Positions 17,095 to 25,804 of a stretch of DNA of 64,000 nt are shown here, piece after piece. This DNA is from Pontibacter arcticus (GTDB lineage: Bacteria; Bacteroidota; Bacteroidia; Cytophagales; Hymenobacteraceae): the NCBI RefSeq assembly GCF_003284895.1, contig NZ_QMDV01000001.1, forward strand, positions 1,019,080 to 1,083,079, read 5' to 3'. Each line of letters opens with the position of its first letter. The first letter of the stretch is position 1. Under the pieces are notes generated by a model. It was given only the letters and a program-made list of their open reading frames with translations, had not been told where the DNA came from and searched no databases. The position numbers and the translations under genes were made by a program.

Positions 17095-18864
17095 ATGTAT
17101 AAAATCGCTGCCTTATTCCTGATTTTGTTGTGGAGGCTGCCGCTGGCGCAGGCACAGGACAAAGCACAGGCAGTAGATATAACGCCCACAGCTGTTGCGT
17201 TACGGTTTTATACTTCCGAAGAAGATAAAGAAACGCTAAGGCGCTATAATACCAGAACCAGCTTGCCCGGTGCACCCGAAGCAAGGAAAGAAGTACAGGC
17301 GCTGGTTTACAGATTGCAACAGGACGCTTACCTGCTTGCCTCCGCCGACAGTTCTTTTTCCAGAAACGATACGCTCCACGTGAAACTGCATATAGGCCAG
17401 CCTTTTGCGTGGGCCAAACTACGCAACGGCAACATGAGCGAAGGTGTGTTGGTAGAGTCAGGCTTTCGCGAAAAATTTTACCAGGGCACCGCTTTTAAAC
17501 CAGCCGAGTATGTAAAGCTGCAACAGCGCATTTTAGCGTATGCAGAGCGCAATGGCTACCCTTTCGCTTCGGTCTGGCTCGATTCGATCACGATTAAAGA
17601 CAATAAAATTGAAGCGGCCCTGATGGTAGAAAAAGCCTTTGTGGTTACCTATGATTCGGTGCAGGTGATGGGCGGAAGTAAAACAAAGCCTAAGTTTCTG
17701 ATGCGCTATTTGCAGCTATACCCCGGCCAACTTTACAACCAGGACCAGATCGCGGCTTCGCAGCGAATGCTTTCGGCACTGCCTTATATCAAAGCAACGC
17801 GCCCTCCACAAGTTCGGTTTGCCCGTGATAAAGCGCGGGTATACTATTTTCTGGAAGACAGGCAGGCGAACCAACTGGATGGCGTGGTTGGTTTTCTGCC
17901 AGACCCAACCCGACCGGATAAAAAACTGCTTATTACCGGCGAGGCCAACCTCAATATCCGCAACATAAAAGGGACCGGTAAAAGTATAGGCCTGCAATGG
18001 CGGCGCGTAAACCGTGGGTCTGTTATCCTGAACGGGGAATACCTGCACCCCAACCTGTTTGGCACGCCCTTCGAATTGGGTGCGCGGTTTAATCTATTAA
18101 AGCAGGATTCCTCTTTTATTACTGTGCAGCCGCGCCTGCAGCTAAGTTATTATACATTAAAGTATGGCAAAGTAAGCGTATACAGCGAGTGGCGTAACTC
18201 CAGGGTATTGTCGGCGGCCAACCTGCAGCAGTTAAAAAACCTGAGCCTGGCCGATGCCCGCACCAACACCTATGGCCTTACTTACCTTTGGAACAACCTC
18301 GATGATTTTTACTACCCGCGCAAAGGCAGGTTAGTAGAACTGCAACTGGCTGCCGGTACCAAAAAACTATTGCGCAGTGCCGAGCTGGAGCGCAGCTTTT
18401 ATGATACTTTAGATCTGACTACAACACAACTAAGCCTGAGCCTCCGGCTGGAGAATTTTATGCGTCTCGGCAAAAACAGCGCCTTGCTAACCCGTGTCCG
18501 TGGCGAAGCTTTGTTTAATGACCAGATTCTGCTGAACGATATGTACCGGATTGGTGGGCTTACCTCTTTGCGCGGTTTTGACGATTACTTCTTTTATGCC
18601 TCCAGCTTTGCAGTAGGTACGTTAGAATATCGCCTCTTTACAGCCGAAGATTCTTATGTGTTGCTTTTTTATGACCAGGGGTATTACCGCAGCGATCTGG
18701 AAGAAGTTAATACACAGGATTTTCCTTTGGGCTTGGGCGGTGGTATCAGCTTTAGTACAGGCGCCGGTATTTTCCAGTTGATCTATTCGGTGGGCAGGTC
18801 GGAGCAACAACCATTATCGCTTAAGTACTCTAAAATACACTTCGGTATCACCAGTAAATTTTAA
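17095..18864 (+). CDS. Omp85/TamA-like outer-membrane barrel protein with POTRA region
   Basis: A 589-aa protein: signal peptide (IAALFLILLWRLPLAQAQ), a periplasmic part of about 230 residues with POTRA-like segments (for example FVVTYDSVQVMGGSK and LYPGQLYNQDQI), then a 16-strand-type barrel. The lid-loop motif is seen as GGLTSLRGFDDYFFYAS near residue 490 (R-G-F core), and it ends in KIHFGITSKF with a terminal Phe. This is the architecture of the BamA/TamA superfamily. At this length, with few POTRAs, a TamA-like or accessory transporter role is more likely than the essential BamA. Own terminator follows. Confidence 0.85.
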   Translation: MYKIAALFLILLWRLPLAQAQDKAQAVDITPTAVALRFYTSEEDKETLRRYNTRTSLPGAPEARKEVQALVYRLQQDAYLLASADSSFSRNDTLHVKLHIGQPFAWAKLRNGNMSEGVLVESGFREKFYQGTAFKPAEYVKLQQRILAYAERNGYPFASVWLDSITIKDNKIEAALMVEKAFVVTYDSVQVMGGSKTKPKFLMRYLQLYPGQLYNQDQIAASQRMLSALPYIKATRPPQVRFARDKARVYYFLEDRQANQLDGVVGFLPDPTRPDKKLLITGEANLNIRNIKGTGKSIGLQWRRVNRGSVILNGEYLHPNLFGTPFELGARFNLLKQDSSFITVQPRLQLSYYTLKYGKVSVYSEWRNSRVLSAANLQQLKNLSLADARTNTYGLTYLWNNLDDFYYPRKGRLVELQLAAGTKKLLRSAELERSFYDTLDLTTTQLSLSLRLENFMRLGKNSALLTRVRGEALFNDQILLNDMYRIGGLTSLRGFDDYFFYASSFAVGTLEYRLFTAEDSYVLLFYDQGYYRSDLEEVNTQDFPLGLGGGISFSTGAGIFQLIYSVGRSEQQPLSLKYSKIHFGITSKF

Positions 18865-18868
18865 AGCG

Positions 18869-18891
18869 CTGAAATTTTTTTCAGTTTTTTT
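18869..18891 (+). terminator. Terminator of the Omp85-like gene
   Basis: CTGAAA (18869-18874) pairs with TTTCAG (18879-18884), followed by seven T residues, directly after the stop codon. Confidence 0.75.
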
Positions 18892-18901
18892 GACTTGGGT
18901 A

Positions 18902-18931
18902 TTGCATTGTAAACTAAAACCACTACTTTTG
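18902..18931 (+). promoter_or_regulatory. Promoter of the initiator tRNA
   Basis: TTG (18902-18904), a 19-bp spacer and TACTTTTG (18924-18931) match the Bacteroidota -33/-7 consensus exactly, 14 bp before the tRNA. Confidence 0.85.
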
Positions 18932-18945
18932 TAACACAATAACAG

Positions 18946-19018
<73 letters not shown>

Positions 19019-19030
19019 CCTCAGATTAAC

Positions 19031-19066
19031 AAAAGCCTTGTAAGTAGTAACTTGCAAGGCTTTTTT
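19031..19066 (+). terminator. Terminator of the tRNA
   Basis: AAAAGCCTTGTAAGT pairs with ACTTGCAAGGCTTTT (one wobble) around a short loop, with T-rich sequence after it. Confidence 0.9.
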
Positions 19067-19074
19067 CTTTTTAA

Positions 19075-19278
19075 GTTGACCAAAATGGTGACCAGATTTT
19101 GTTTTCCTATCTGTGGGCAACAGGTTGTTTACTCCAGGCAACTGCAACCAATTACCAATGGGTAAAAGCCGCAGAAGTAAGACTGGCAGCATTCTTCTAC
19201 CTGACGAATAAACAGAATGAGCAAGATGTAAAACTTAAAGCTACTGTTACTGGTAAAGGTAAACGAATCGCATCATAA
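19075..19278 (+). pseudogene. Possible gene remnant after the tRNA
   Basis: A frame with no early ATG stays open for 67 codons and ends TGKGKRIAS-stop (19276-19278). It contains QATATNYQWV, a phrase resembling Ig-like surface-protein domains, but nothing else recognisable. Its position directly 3' of a tRNA gene, a common integration target, allows a decayed insert; no duplicated tRNA end or integrase is present. Weak call. Confidence 0.25.
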
Positions 19279-19341
19279 GCCTCATAAGAATCAGGAACTT
19301 ACCTAAATAATCTGCTTTTAAAAAGATTGTTTCCTTCAGCT

Positions 19342-19752
19342 ATGATACACCGTCTTACAAACTCTTTCGGCAAAGTATACATGACAATTTATGTAGACCG
19401 GGAAGAGAAGTGGCTGCGCTATATACGTGAAGGCTACCAAAGCGAAAACAATATTAAAACGGGTATGGCCGCGCTAACCGATACGATACGCCAAACAGGC
19501 CTGGAATGTGTTTTAGGTGATTTATCGTTGGTGGTGGGGCCGATCAGCTACTCTCAATGGACAGCCATAGAGTGGGCACCGCAGGCCAGCAAGGCAGGCC
19601 TTAAGCACATGGCACTGGTTGTAGCACCTGAGGCAATCGCTGGAGTGGGGCTAGAAAATTTTAAAAACTCGCAGACGCACGTCGAAACAAAAGTGTTTTT
19701 TGAGCTGGAAGAAGCAAAACGATGGCTGCGTCAGTTCTGTAAAGTGAGGTAA
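19342..19752 (+). CDS. Small STAS/SEC14-like hypothetical protein
   Basis: A 136-aa protein beginning MIHRLTNSFGKVYMTIYVDRE, then ...KTGMAALTDTIRQTGLECVLGDLS, VVGPISYSQWTAIEWAPQASKAGLKHMALVV and ending in FFELEEAKRWLRQF. The alternation of strands and helices fits a SpoIIAA/STAS-like fold, and the family is frequent in Hymenobacteraceae with no known function. ATG 19342 is preferred over the TTG at 19327 that opens the frame. Related by pattern to 25371-25766 and 15232-15651. Confidence 0.75.
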   Translation: MIHRLTNSFGKVYMTIYVDREEKWLRYIREGYQSENNIKTGMAALTDTIRQTGLECVLGDLSLVVGPISYSQWTAIEWAPQASKAGLKHMALVVAPEAIAGVGLENFKNSQTHVETKVFFELEEAKRWLRQFCKVR

Positions 19753-19924
19753 TACGCGGTATAGCCTTTTTAAGGAAAGTATTTTAGTAATTAGTAGGAC
19801 TGAAAACAGGGAAACAACAAACCCGGCTATGTAATGCCTGATGGTAGTGCTTTCCAAAAGGCCTTGCCTGCCAAGCGTAAATTAAATTATACTTTCCTGT
19901 TAATCGCATATTCAGATTACACAA

Positions 19925-19969
19925 AACAGCGGCGCCTGCTTCCTTAACCAGGAAACAGGCGCCGCTGTT
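19925..19969. terminator. Strong bidirectional-type hairpin terminator
   Basis: 20-base arms 19925-19944 and 19950-19969 pair with one mismatch (AACAGCGGCGCCTG at the base) around a 5-base loop. It lies between two convergent genes and ends the minus-strand gene at 19993. Confidence 0.85.
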
Positions 19970-19992
19970 GTAAAGTATATTTTGTGCTGAGC

Positions 19993-20343
19993 TTATTTAG
20001 AAGCAATAATCATTCTCTGCGTGAAGCCTTCAATCTGAGAAGGAGTAAGAACTTTACTAAGTTCTATTGTGTAACGGTTTTCAAGTTCTTGCAGACGGGT
20101 AGCAAGCGTTTGAGCATCCGAAGCAAATAATACTTTTGTTACTTCCGCTTCTGCTCTGTAATTTTTAGTAAGATCCTTTAACTGGATATAAGCCATCTCA
20201 TTTAACTTCAACTCCTGAATCGTGTTACGATCAACCTGGTGCGTAAGTAAAGCTACAGCCTTGTTATTGTTGCTACCGGCAAAAGCAGTGTTTACAGTAA
20301 AGATAAGGGCAAGTGCAGTTACGAAAGTAAGGATCTTGTTCAT
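19993..20343 (-). CDS. Secreted Spy/CpxP-like small protein
   Basis: A 116-aa protein with a clear signal peptide (ILTFVTALALIFTVNTAFA, cleavage near residue 22). The mature part is almost all helical, with LNEMAYIQLKDLTKNYRAEA and a closing LTPSQIEGF segment. L-T-x-x-Q repeats are the mark of Spy/CpxP periplasmic chaperones and metal-stress proteins; only one clear copy is visible here, so the family link is tentative. It probably acts in the periplasm. The upstream region is long and AT-rich, suggesting regulated expression. Confidence 0.6.
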   Translation of the reverse strand: MNKILTFVTALALIFTVNTAFAGSNNNKAVALLTHQVDRNTIQELKLNEMAYIQLKDLTKNYRAEAEVTKVLFASDAQTLATRLQELENRYTIELSKVLTPSQIEGFTQRMIIASK

Positions 20344-20827
20344 TATAGTTTAGTTTTTAGGTCTTGGTTTGTGTCTGTGTTATAAACCTTAATTCCAAAC
20401 CTGTGCCAGAAAACTAAAACCTGCTTTAAATGCGTTCTGAGGCCTATTTTGCCAAATGCGTGTGCCAAAATTATCCCAATATGGGAAATCATATATAGTA
20501 CTTTGGGAATTTTACTTTGCAATATGGCATATATAACTTCAGTTTAAAGATAGTTATCTTATATATTTGTGCTTAAAGTTTTTTAAAAGTCTTGTAAATC
20601 AGCACAATAAAGAAAAAATAAACTGTATTTAGCTAAAAACAAATTATACTTAAATGATAAATAGAATTAAAAGCTTAAAAAATATCAATCCTTCTGTCTT
20701 CCCAAAATAGGAACTTAGCACAAACCTTTCGTATTGGTAAGTAGCTATTGCTGTATATAACCATCATTTTGCTTATATTACTTATACTATTTAGTATAAA
20801 CGTAATTAAATTTATTCTCCAGAACGC
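20344..20827. other. 484-bp AT-rich gap with a small dyad
   Basis: No gene is seen. It separates two divergent genes and so must hold both promoters. It contains a TCCCA-ATA-TGGGA dyad (20474-20486), two copies of a TGTGCCA phrase near 20402 and 20461, and AAGTATAA-type copies. I could not place a consensus promoter with confidence. Confidence 0.4.
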
Positions 20828-21601
20828 ATGGCTACACAACAGCAAAGTATAAAAAGCGATGTGCTAAAACCTGTCTGGCAGAAAGCATTTAAATTTAACT
20901 GGCAACTTGGTTGTATCCTTATTTTCCTGATCGGGATACCGCGGTTTATACTTGTGCTGCAGGCAAACGTAACGGGCAACTATAACTTAGTGCCACTGGT
21001 TTTTCTGCTGATGGGCTTAACGCCATTCCTGTTTCTGACCAAAGCAGGAAGGCAGCAAATCGGGATGAAAAAGCCTGAAAAGTATAGCTGGCTTGTGTTC
21101 TCTTTTCTGATCGGGGCGGCGGTTTGTGCCGTTGCCTTTTTTGTGACAGAATTTTTGTTCAGCGATACGATCAGTAACTCCTTTGTCTACATCTCGAAGT
21201 CGTATGCAGTTTCCAGGACCGGCTTTTCGGATGCAGACCGGCTTATTTATTTTATTATTTACGCTGTGATCGGGATGTCATTCAGCCCTATTGGCGAGGA
21301 GCTTTTTTACAGAGGCGTGGTGCACGGCAGTTTAGCCGTTAATACAAGCGAGTACAAAGCTTCTGTGCTGGATAGTCTGGCGTTTGCCATCACGCATCTG
21401 GCGCACTTTGGCATAATTTATACTTTGGGCAAATGGGAGTTCCTGTTTCTACCGGCTTTGGTATGGGTGTTCTTTATGTTCGTAACGAGCAGGATATTTT
21501 TTGTGTGCAAGCAACAAACGGGTTCGGTTTGGGGGGCAGTGGCAAGCCATGCAGGTTTTAACCTGGCCATGATGTACTTTATCTTCTACCGCATCCTGTA
21601 A
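20828..21601 (+). CDS. CPBP-family intramembrane metalloprotease
   Basis: A 257-aa membrane protein with about seven to eight hydrophobic helices. The CPBP (Abi/CAAX) motifs are EELFYR (residues 157-162, the E-E-x-x-x-R motif), a following FAITHLAHFG histidine and ASHAGFNL near the C-terminus, which together form the metal site. Family members cleave membrane-bound substrates and include CAAX prenyl proteases and bacteriocin-immunity proteins; the target here is unknown. ATG 20828. Two AAGTATAA-family hexamers lie inside the gene, and an 11-bp inverted pair of the octamer follows the stop. Confidence 0.88.
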   Translation: MATQQQSIKSDVLKPVWQKAFKFNWQLGCILIFLIGIPRFILVLQANVTGNYNLVPLVFLLMGLTPFLFLTKAGRQQIGMKKPEKYSWLVFSFLIGAAVCAVAFFVTEFLFSDTISNSFVYISKSYAVSRTGFSDADRLIYFIIYAVIGMSFSPIGEELFYRGVVHGSLAVNTSEYKASVLDSLAFAITHLAHFGIIYTLGKWEFLFLPALVWVFFMFVTSRIFFVCKQQTGSVWGAVASHAGFNLAMMYFIFYRIL

Positions 21602-21602
21602 G

Positions 21603-21660
21603 TTTATACTTTGGATGGAGATATAATGTCTGTTCTGATAAAGTATAGACAAAGTATAAA
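21603..21660. repeat. Inverted pair of the octamer after the CPBP gene
   Basis: TTTATACTTTG (21603-21613) and CAAAGTATAAA (21650-21660) are perfect inverted repeats, each containing the octamer, at the 3' end of the CPBP gene. Confidence 0.8.
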
Positions 21661-21778
21661 ACCCACCCCTTGCCCTCCCAAAAGGAGAATGTATCTACAG
21701 TTCTATACTTTAAAATCTGGCCGAAAATATTATTCTTATAGTAAAGTTCCCCTCCTAGGAGGGATTAGGAGTGGGTAA
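21659..21778. repeat. MITE-like element with imperfect inverted ends
   Basis: The left end ACCCACCCCTTGCCCTCCC and the right end GGAGGGATTAGGAGTGGGT are imperfect inverted repeats about 120 bp apart, between convergent genes. Inside is a short CCTCCTAGGAGG palindrome. The end sequence resembles parts of the elements near 13079-13309 and 58560-58600. Confidence 0.55.
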
Positions 21779-21830
21779 ATTACGAACCACACTACAACCA
21801 GCAATTTATCCTTCAACCCAACCTATAAAT

Positions 21831-22631
21831 TTACACCGCTGCGGGAATCTTTGAATTACGATAGAACTGGTAAAGTACGGCCAAAGCTACAAGCACTAAT
21901 CCTGCCCAGGCTGTTGTTGTTATACTTGGGCTGGCTGCTACGTTTAGTTCCTGGTGCTTTAAAACGATCCCGTAAAAAGCCCACACAGTTACCAAACCTA
22001 CAAACGGGTTGCGCCTGTTCAGGACAACAAAAGTGGTGATGAGCGTTGCGATCACGATCATGATCATAGCCCAGGTAGCATCTGATAAACCAAAACCGTC
22101 CCATTGCAAGCCAACCAGCGCCGCACTAATGTTGGCCACCGTCGCAATACAGATCCACCCAAAATAAATGCTCAACGGAAACTGTGTAAACCACTTAAAC
22201 GCTCTGGAGCGTCCCGGATCGTACATATTCAGCCTGATCTGGATAGCAATTAAAGTGATCAGTTGTATCAGCATCAGTACCACCGAAAGTACCAAGGCCT
22301 CATATACCCAGGCAATGGTCCAGGCGCCGGTAGCCAGGTTATTCACGATAAAAAGATAGCCCAGGCGCAGCAGGTCCTGGTTGGCTTCGTGGGTTTCAGC
22401 GGCTTTGTACGCTTTTATGAGGTGGTAAATACAGAAAGCTGTAAGGGCCACGTAGATCAAACCCCAGATAGAAAACGTGATGCCGGCTGGCGTAAAAAGC
22501 GTCGGGTAGTTTGCTGATACTTCGCCGATGGTTTTGCCATTGAAAAACCCGAATTGTGTGAGTTGCGAGGGTACCAGGTGAATCAGGAAAAACACTGTGT
22601 TCAGAATCGCTAATACTTTTATATTTTTCAT
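21831..22631 (-). CDS. TspO/MBR-like tryptophan-rich membrane protein
   Basis: A 266-aa protein with about seven to eight membrane helices and several tryptophans. Segments FTPAGITFSIWGLIYVALTAF and FPLSIYFGWICIATVANIS resemble those of large TspO/MBR-type tryptophan-rich sensory proteins of Bacteroidota. True TspO has five helices and about 160 residues, so this is a longer relative. Function is unknown; porphyrin or signalling roles in TspO should not be transferred. It lies 58 bp downstream of the TonB receptor on the same strand and may share its transcript. Confidence 0.65.
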   Translation of the reverse strand: MKNIKVLAILNTVFFLIHLVPSQLTQFGFFNGKTIGEVSANYPTLFTPAGITFSIWGLIYVALTAFCIYHLIKAYKAAETHEANQDLLRLGYLFIVNNLATGAWTIAWVYEALVLSVVLMLIQLITLIAIQIRLNMYDPGRSRAFKWFTQFPLSIYFGWICIATVANISAALVGLQWDGFGLSDATWAMIMIVIATLITTFVVLNRRNPFVGLVTVWAFYGIVLKHQELNVAASPSITTTAWAGLVLVALAVLYQFYRNSKIPAAV

Positions 22632-22689
22632 AGTGAGGGGTTAGAACTGAAGTATTATATCATCTATAAAGTATAAATACGGGAAGCAG

Positions 22690-25119
22690 TTAAAATTCAA
22701 CTATAAAACCTAATGTCGGTACCAGATTACCATCGTCGTTTTTCAGAATAAGCGGAATAGCATTGCTGCCGTCTTCACGTAAGGGGTTGTTATCGGTGGT
22801 AGCAAAACCAGTATTGCCGGTGTTTCGCTGGAAAGTATAACGGTCATACCCCGGGGTGTTGCTGCCCAGTACATTGGCGATATCCAGGAACAGGTCGAGG
22901 GTGATGCGGTTGAAATTCCATTTTTTATCGATGCGCACATCCAGCTGGCTGAAAGGGCGCAGCCTGTCCGAGTTAAGCCTGCTGTAATCCAGGATGCCAA
23001 CGCCCAGTGAGCCGTAGTTGCGTTGTGAAGCTTCAAGGTTGAAAGGTGTAGTAGGCGCACCACCGGCAAAACGATACTTGGCGCCAGCTTCCCAGTTACG
23101 CGGCAATTTCTTACCGATCAGGCCCGAGATCAGATGCCTGTAATCCCAGGCACTGGAAATAAAACGACCATCGGTGCCGGCAAACTCACTTACGACATAC
23201 GTATAAGATAACACCGAAAATACCGTACCGGTCAGTTTTTTCTGGAGGTAAAATTCCATCCCATACGCGCGGCCCTCGCCTGTTGTATTAACTGCCTCGT
23301 TACCAATAGAACCAAAATCACCACCCTGGTTAGCCAATGAAATGCCATCCCGCACCGAAACCGGGTAATTACTGTAATCCTTGTAAAAACCTTCCAGTGT
23401 AAAGCGCAGGTCCGGGCGCGGCAAAAACTCGGTGCCCAGTACGTAATGTATGGATCTGGTATATTCTGCGTCTTTGTTCAGGAACTGCCCGTTTTCGCGG
23501 TAGCCTAAAACCGTGTAGATCGGCAGTTTGTAATAAATCCCGGTAGAGGCGTTAAGTGTCCATTTATCAGAAAGCAGGTACGATGCCGACAAGCGCGGCG
23601 AAAGTGTTTTAAGCGGGTTATTGCCGGTTTCGGTAAAAGTGTTCAGGTCGGTTCGTACGCCAAGCGATAAGCCCAGTTTGTTAGCAAGTATAGATCTGGA
23701 AACCTGCCCGAAGGCGCCGTACCTGAAAAAATCGAGTTCGGTGTTATAATTAACGGTAATGCCGGGCTGCACCAGGTTGTTCTGTTCGTCGCGTACTTCT
23801 TTGCGGATGATGTTGAACAGGTCGTTTTTGAACTGCACGTATTGCCCCGAAACGCCATAGGCATACTTAAAGCCGTTTTTATACTTGTTCACATCCAGCC
23901 TGAACTTGTTTTCTGTTTCGCGGGAAGTCGACTTAAGTGTACGCAGCGCTGCATTGGTATTTTGGGCATCTTCATACTTTTCGAGGTCGATGTTGAAAGC
24001 ACTGCGGCTGAGTGCCAGGTTTACATAGCCATCTTCTACCAGCCTTTTTAAAGATACGCCGGTGGTATAATTCCATTGATTGTTGAGCGGAATAGAACGC
24101 AGGATGTATTCGTTTTCGGGCGTGCTGTTGCGGGGAACGCCAAACGAGAACTCATCTATCGCTCCTACGCCTATAAAAGAGAGTGATGTTTTAGCATCGA
24201 TCTTATGGTCTACTTTATACTGGAAATCCCAGTAATTAGGGCGGATAGGTAAGTCGAGTAGCTTAAACAGGAACTGCAGGTAAGAGCGCCTCGCCGAAAC
24301 CAGGTAGGTTGTTTTAGGCGAAATCGGCCCTTCCAGGGTGGTGGCAAACTCAGAACCACTCAGGCGCACGTTACCCGAAAAGCGGTCGGGGTTGCCGTAG
24401 CGTTGCCTGAACTCGAACACCGAAGCCAGCGCATTGCCATAACGCGCATCAAAAGCCGACGAACTTACTTTCAGATCCTCGATAAAAGAAACATTCAGTA
24501 TACCTGTGGCGCCGCCGGCACTGCCTTGCGTGGTAAAATGGTTGATGAGCGGTATCTCGATGCCATCCAGATAATATACGTTTTCGTTGGGCGCACCTCC
24601 TCTTATAATCAGGTCGTTGCGGCTGCCACCACCTGTACCTGCTGTAGCCACGCCCGGCAATACCTGCACCACTTTCGAGATGTCGAAATTACCGCCGGGG
24701 TTACTGCGTATTTCTTCGGTGCTCAGGCTTTGCACGGAGAGCGGCGTAACCAAGTCGGCGATGGCAGCGCTTTGCGTGCGGTTGGCTACAATTTCTACTT
24801 CTTCCAGTTTATTAGTAGATGGCGACAGGCTGAAGTTGATGATCTGGATATTACCGGACGTTACGTTTACGTTAAATTTACTTACTGCCTGGTAGCCCAC
24901 ATACGAAGCAACAATAGTATAACTGCCCAGCGGAATATCGGTGAGGCGGTACGTGCCCGTCTCGTTACTGACCGTGCCTGCCGAAGTGCCACTAAGCGCC
25001 ACCGAAACGCCAATAAGCGGCTCCTGCGTGTTCACATCCCGGATGGTGCCCGTAATAATGCCTGTTTGCGCAAATACAGCTAAGGGCAGCAACAAGCAAA
25101 GTATAAGTATAAATCTCAT
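22690..25119 (-). CDS. TonB-dependent receptor with carboxypeptidase-like N-terminal domain
   Basis: An 809-aa outer-membrane receptor: signal peptide (FILILCLLLPLAVFAQ), a CarboxypepD_reg-like beta-sandwich (about residues 20-105, GTIRDVNTQEPLIGVSVALSG), a plug domain (about 110-230, with VVQVLPGVATAGTGGGSRND and LIIRGGAPNENVYYLDG) and a beta barrel ending in LGFIVEF with a terminal Phe. No SusD-like partner follows, so this is not a polysaccharide-utilisation pair; the substrate cannot be told. A TspO-like gene follows at 58 bp. Confidence 0.92.
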   Translation of the reverse strand: MRFILILCLLLPLAVFAQTGIITGTIRDVNTQEPLIGVSVALSGTSAGTVSNETGTYRLTDIPLGSYTIVASYVGYQAVSKFNVNVTSGNIQIINFSLSPSTNKLEEVEIVANRTQSAAIADLVTPLSVQSLSTEEIRSNPGGNFDISKVVQVLPGVATAGTGGGSRNDLIIRGGAPNENVYYLDGIEIPLINHFTTQGSAGGATGILNVSFIEDLKVSSSAFDARYGNALASVFEFRQRYGNPDRFSGNVRLSGSEFATTLEGPISPKTTYLVSARRSYLQFLFKLLDLPIRPNYWDFQYKVDHKIDAKTSLSFIGVGAIDEFSFGVPRNSTPENEYILRSIPLNNQWNYTTGVSLKRLVEDGYVNLALSRSAFNIDLEKYEDAQNTNAALRTLKSTSRETENKFRLDVNKYKNGFKYAYGVSGQYVQFKNDLFNIIRKEVRDEQNNLVQPGITVNYNTELDFFRYGAFGQVSRSILANKLGLSLGVRTDLNTFTETGNNPLKTLSPRLSASYLLSDKWTLNASTGIYYKLPIYTVLGYRENGQFLNKDAEYTRSIHYVLGTEFLPRPDLRFTLEGFYKDYSNYPVSVRDGISLANQGGDFGSIGNEAVNTTGEGRAYGMEFYLQKKLTGTVFSVLSYTYVVSEFAGTDGRFISSAWDYRHLISGLIGKKLPRNWEAGAKYRFAGGAPTTPFNLEASQRNYGSLGVGILDYSRLNSDRLRPFSQLDVRIDKKWNFNRITLDLFLDIANVLGSNTPGYDRYTFQRNTGNTGFATTDNNPLREDGSNAIPLILKNDDGNLVPTLGFIVEF

Positions 25120-25370
25120 GGGGAAGAAGTGATATAACTAAAAACAGTTAAAGGTACTTGTGAATTTTCTGAGAAACTGTACAACAGCAAAGCCCGCTAC
25201 ATGTTTTGTAATCTAAACTTATCTGTTTAACTTATACTTGTATTGCCAGAGTGAGCCTTGCAGGACGCTGGATTTAAAGTATAAATGCGCTACATTAATG
25301 GTTTTTACTTGTATGCCGGCAGCGGTTAAGCTACAGTTTAGTGTGTTGCATAACTTTACTAATTTTAGCC

Positions 25371-25766
25371 ATGATATTATTTGAAAGTTATGCTGTAAGG
25401 CTCGATTATGATCCTGCCACAGATATCCTGACAGCGGATCTATCTCAGGTGAATGAATTTTACAAGCTTGAGATACAGGAAGCTTTTCAGGCCATAGCCA
25501 CCACAGTAAGTCATTACGATGTAAAAAGGCTTTTGATGGACTCGCGTAAAAGAATTGTAGCCGTAGATAACGAAACTTACTCCTTCTTACTCAACGATTT
25601 CCTCCAGAAGCTAAAGGAAACCCGCCTCCAGCGCATGGCCCGTCTGCACTCCGGGATAGCCGCCAGAGAAACCCTCGCCGATAGGATGCAGGAACAGGTA
25701 GCTACCCACTTCGAGATGGTGACGTTTACCGATAAAGACAAAGCCCTTGCGTGGCTGGTAGCCTGA
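25371..25766 (+). CDS. Small STAS/SEC14-like hypothetical protein
   Basis: A 131-aa protein (MILFESYAVRLDYDPATDIL...). Features: an initial beta hairpin, ADLSQVNEFYKLEIQEAFQAI, YDVKRLLMDSRKRI, and the family-like end VTFTDKDKALAWLVA. It belongs with the 19342 and 15232 proteins by length and layout. ATG 25371 is chosen because the ten preceding codons form a short hydrophobic run not typical of the group. It converges with the antiporter gene across an AAGTATAA-type hairpin. Confidence 0.75.
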   Translation: MILFESYAVRLDYDPATDILTADLSQVNEFYKLEIQEAFQAIATTVSHYDVKRLLMDSRKRIVAVDNETYSFLLNDFLQKLKETRLQRMARLHSGIAARETLADRMQEQVATHFEMVTFTDKDKALAWLVA

Positions 25767-25768
25767 TC

Positions 25769-25796
25769 ATACTTTATTCCGGTAATTCTAAAGTAT
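25769..25796. terminator. Hairpin made from inverted AAGTATAA-type motifs
   Basis: ATACTTTA (25769-25776) pairs with TAAAGTAT (25789-25796) around 12 bases, between two convergent genes. The position suggests a terminator, but there is no classic T-run. Confidence 0.5.
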
Positions 25797-25804
25797 AAGT
25801 ACAC

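Noticed and set aside
24403..25083. 226-codon plus-strand frame
   Set aside because: Antisense to the N-terminal and plug domains of the TonB-dependent receptor.
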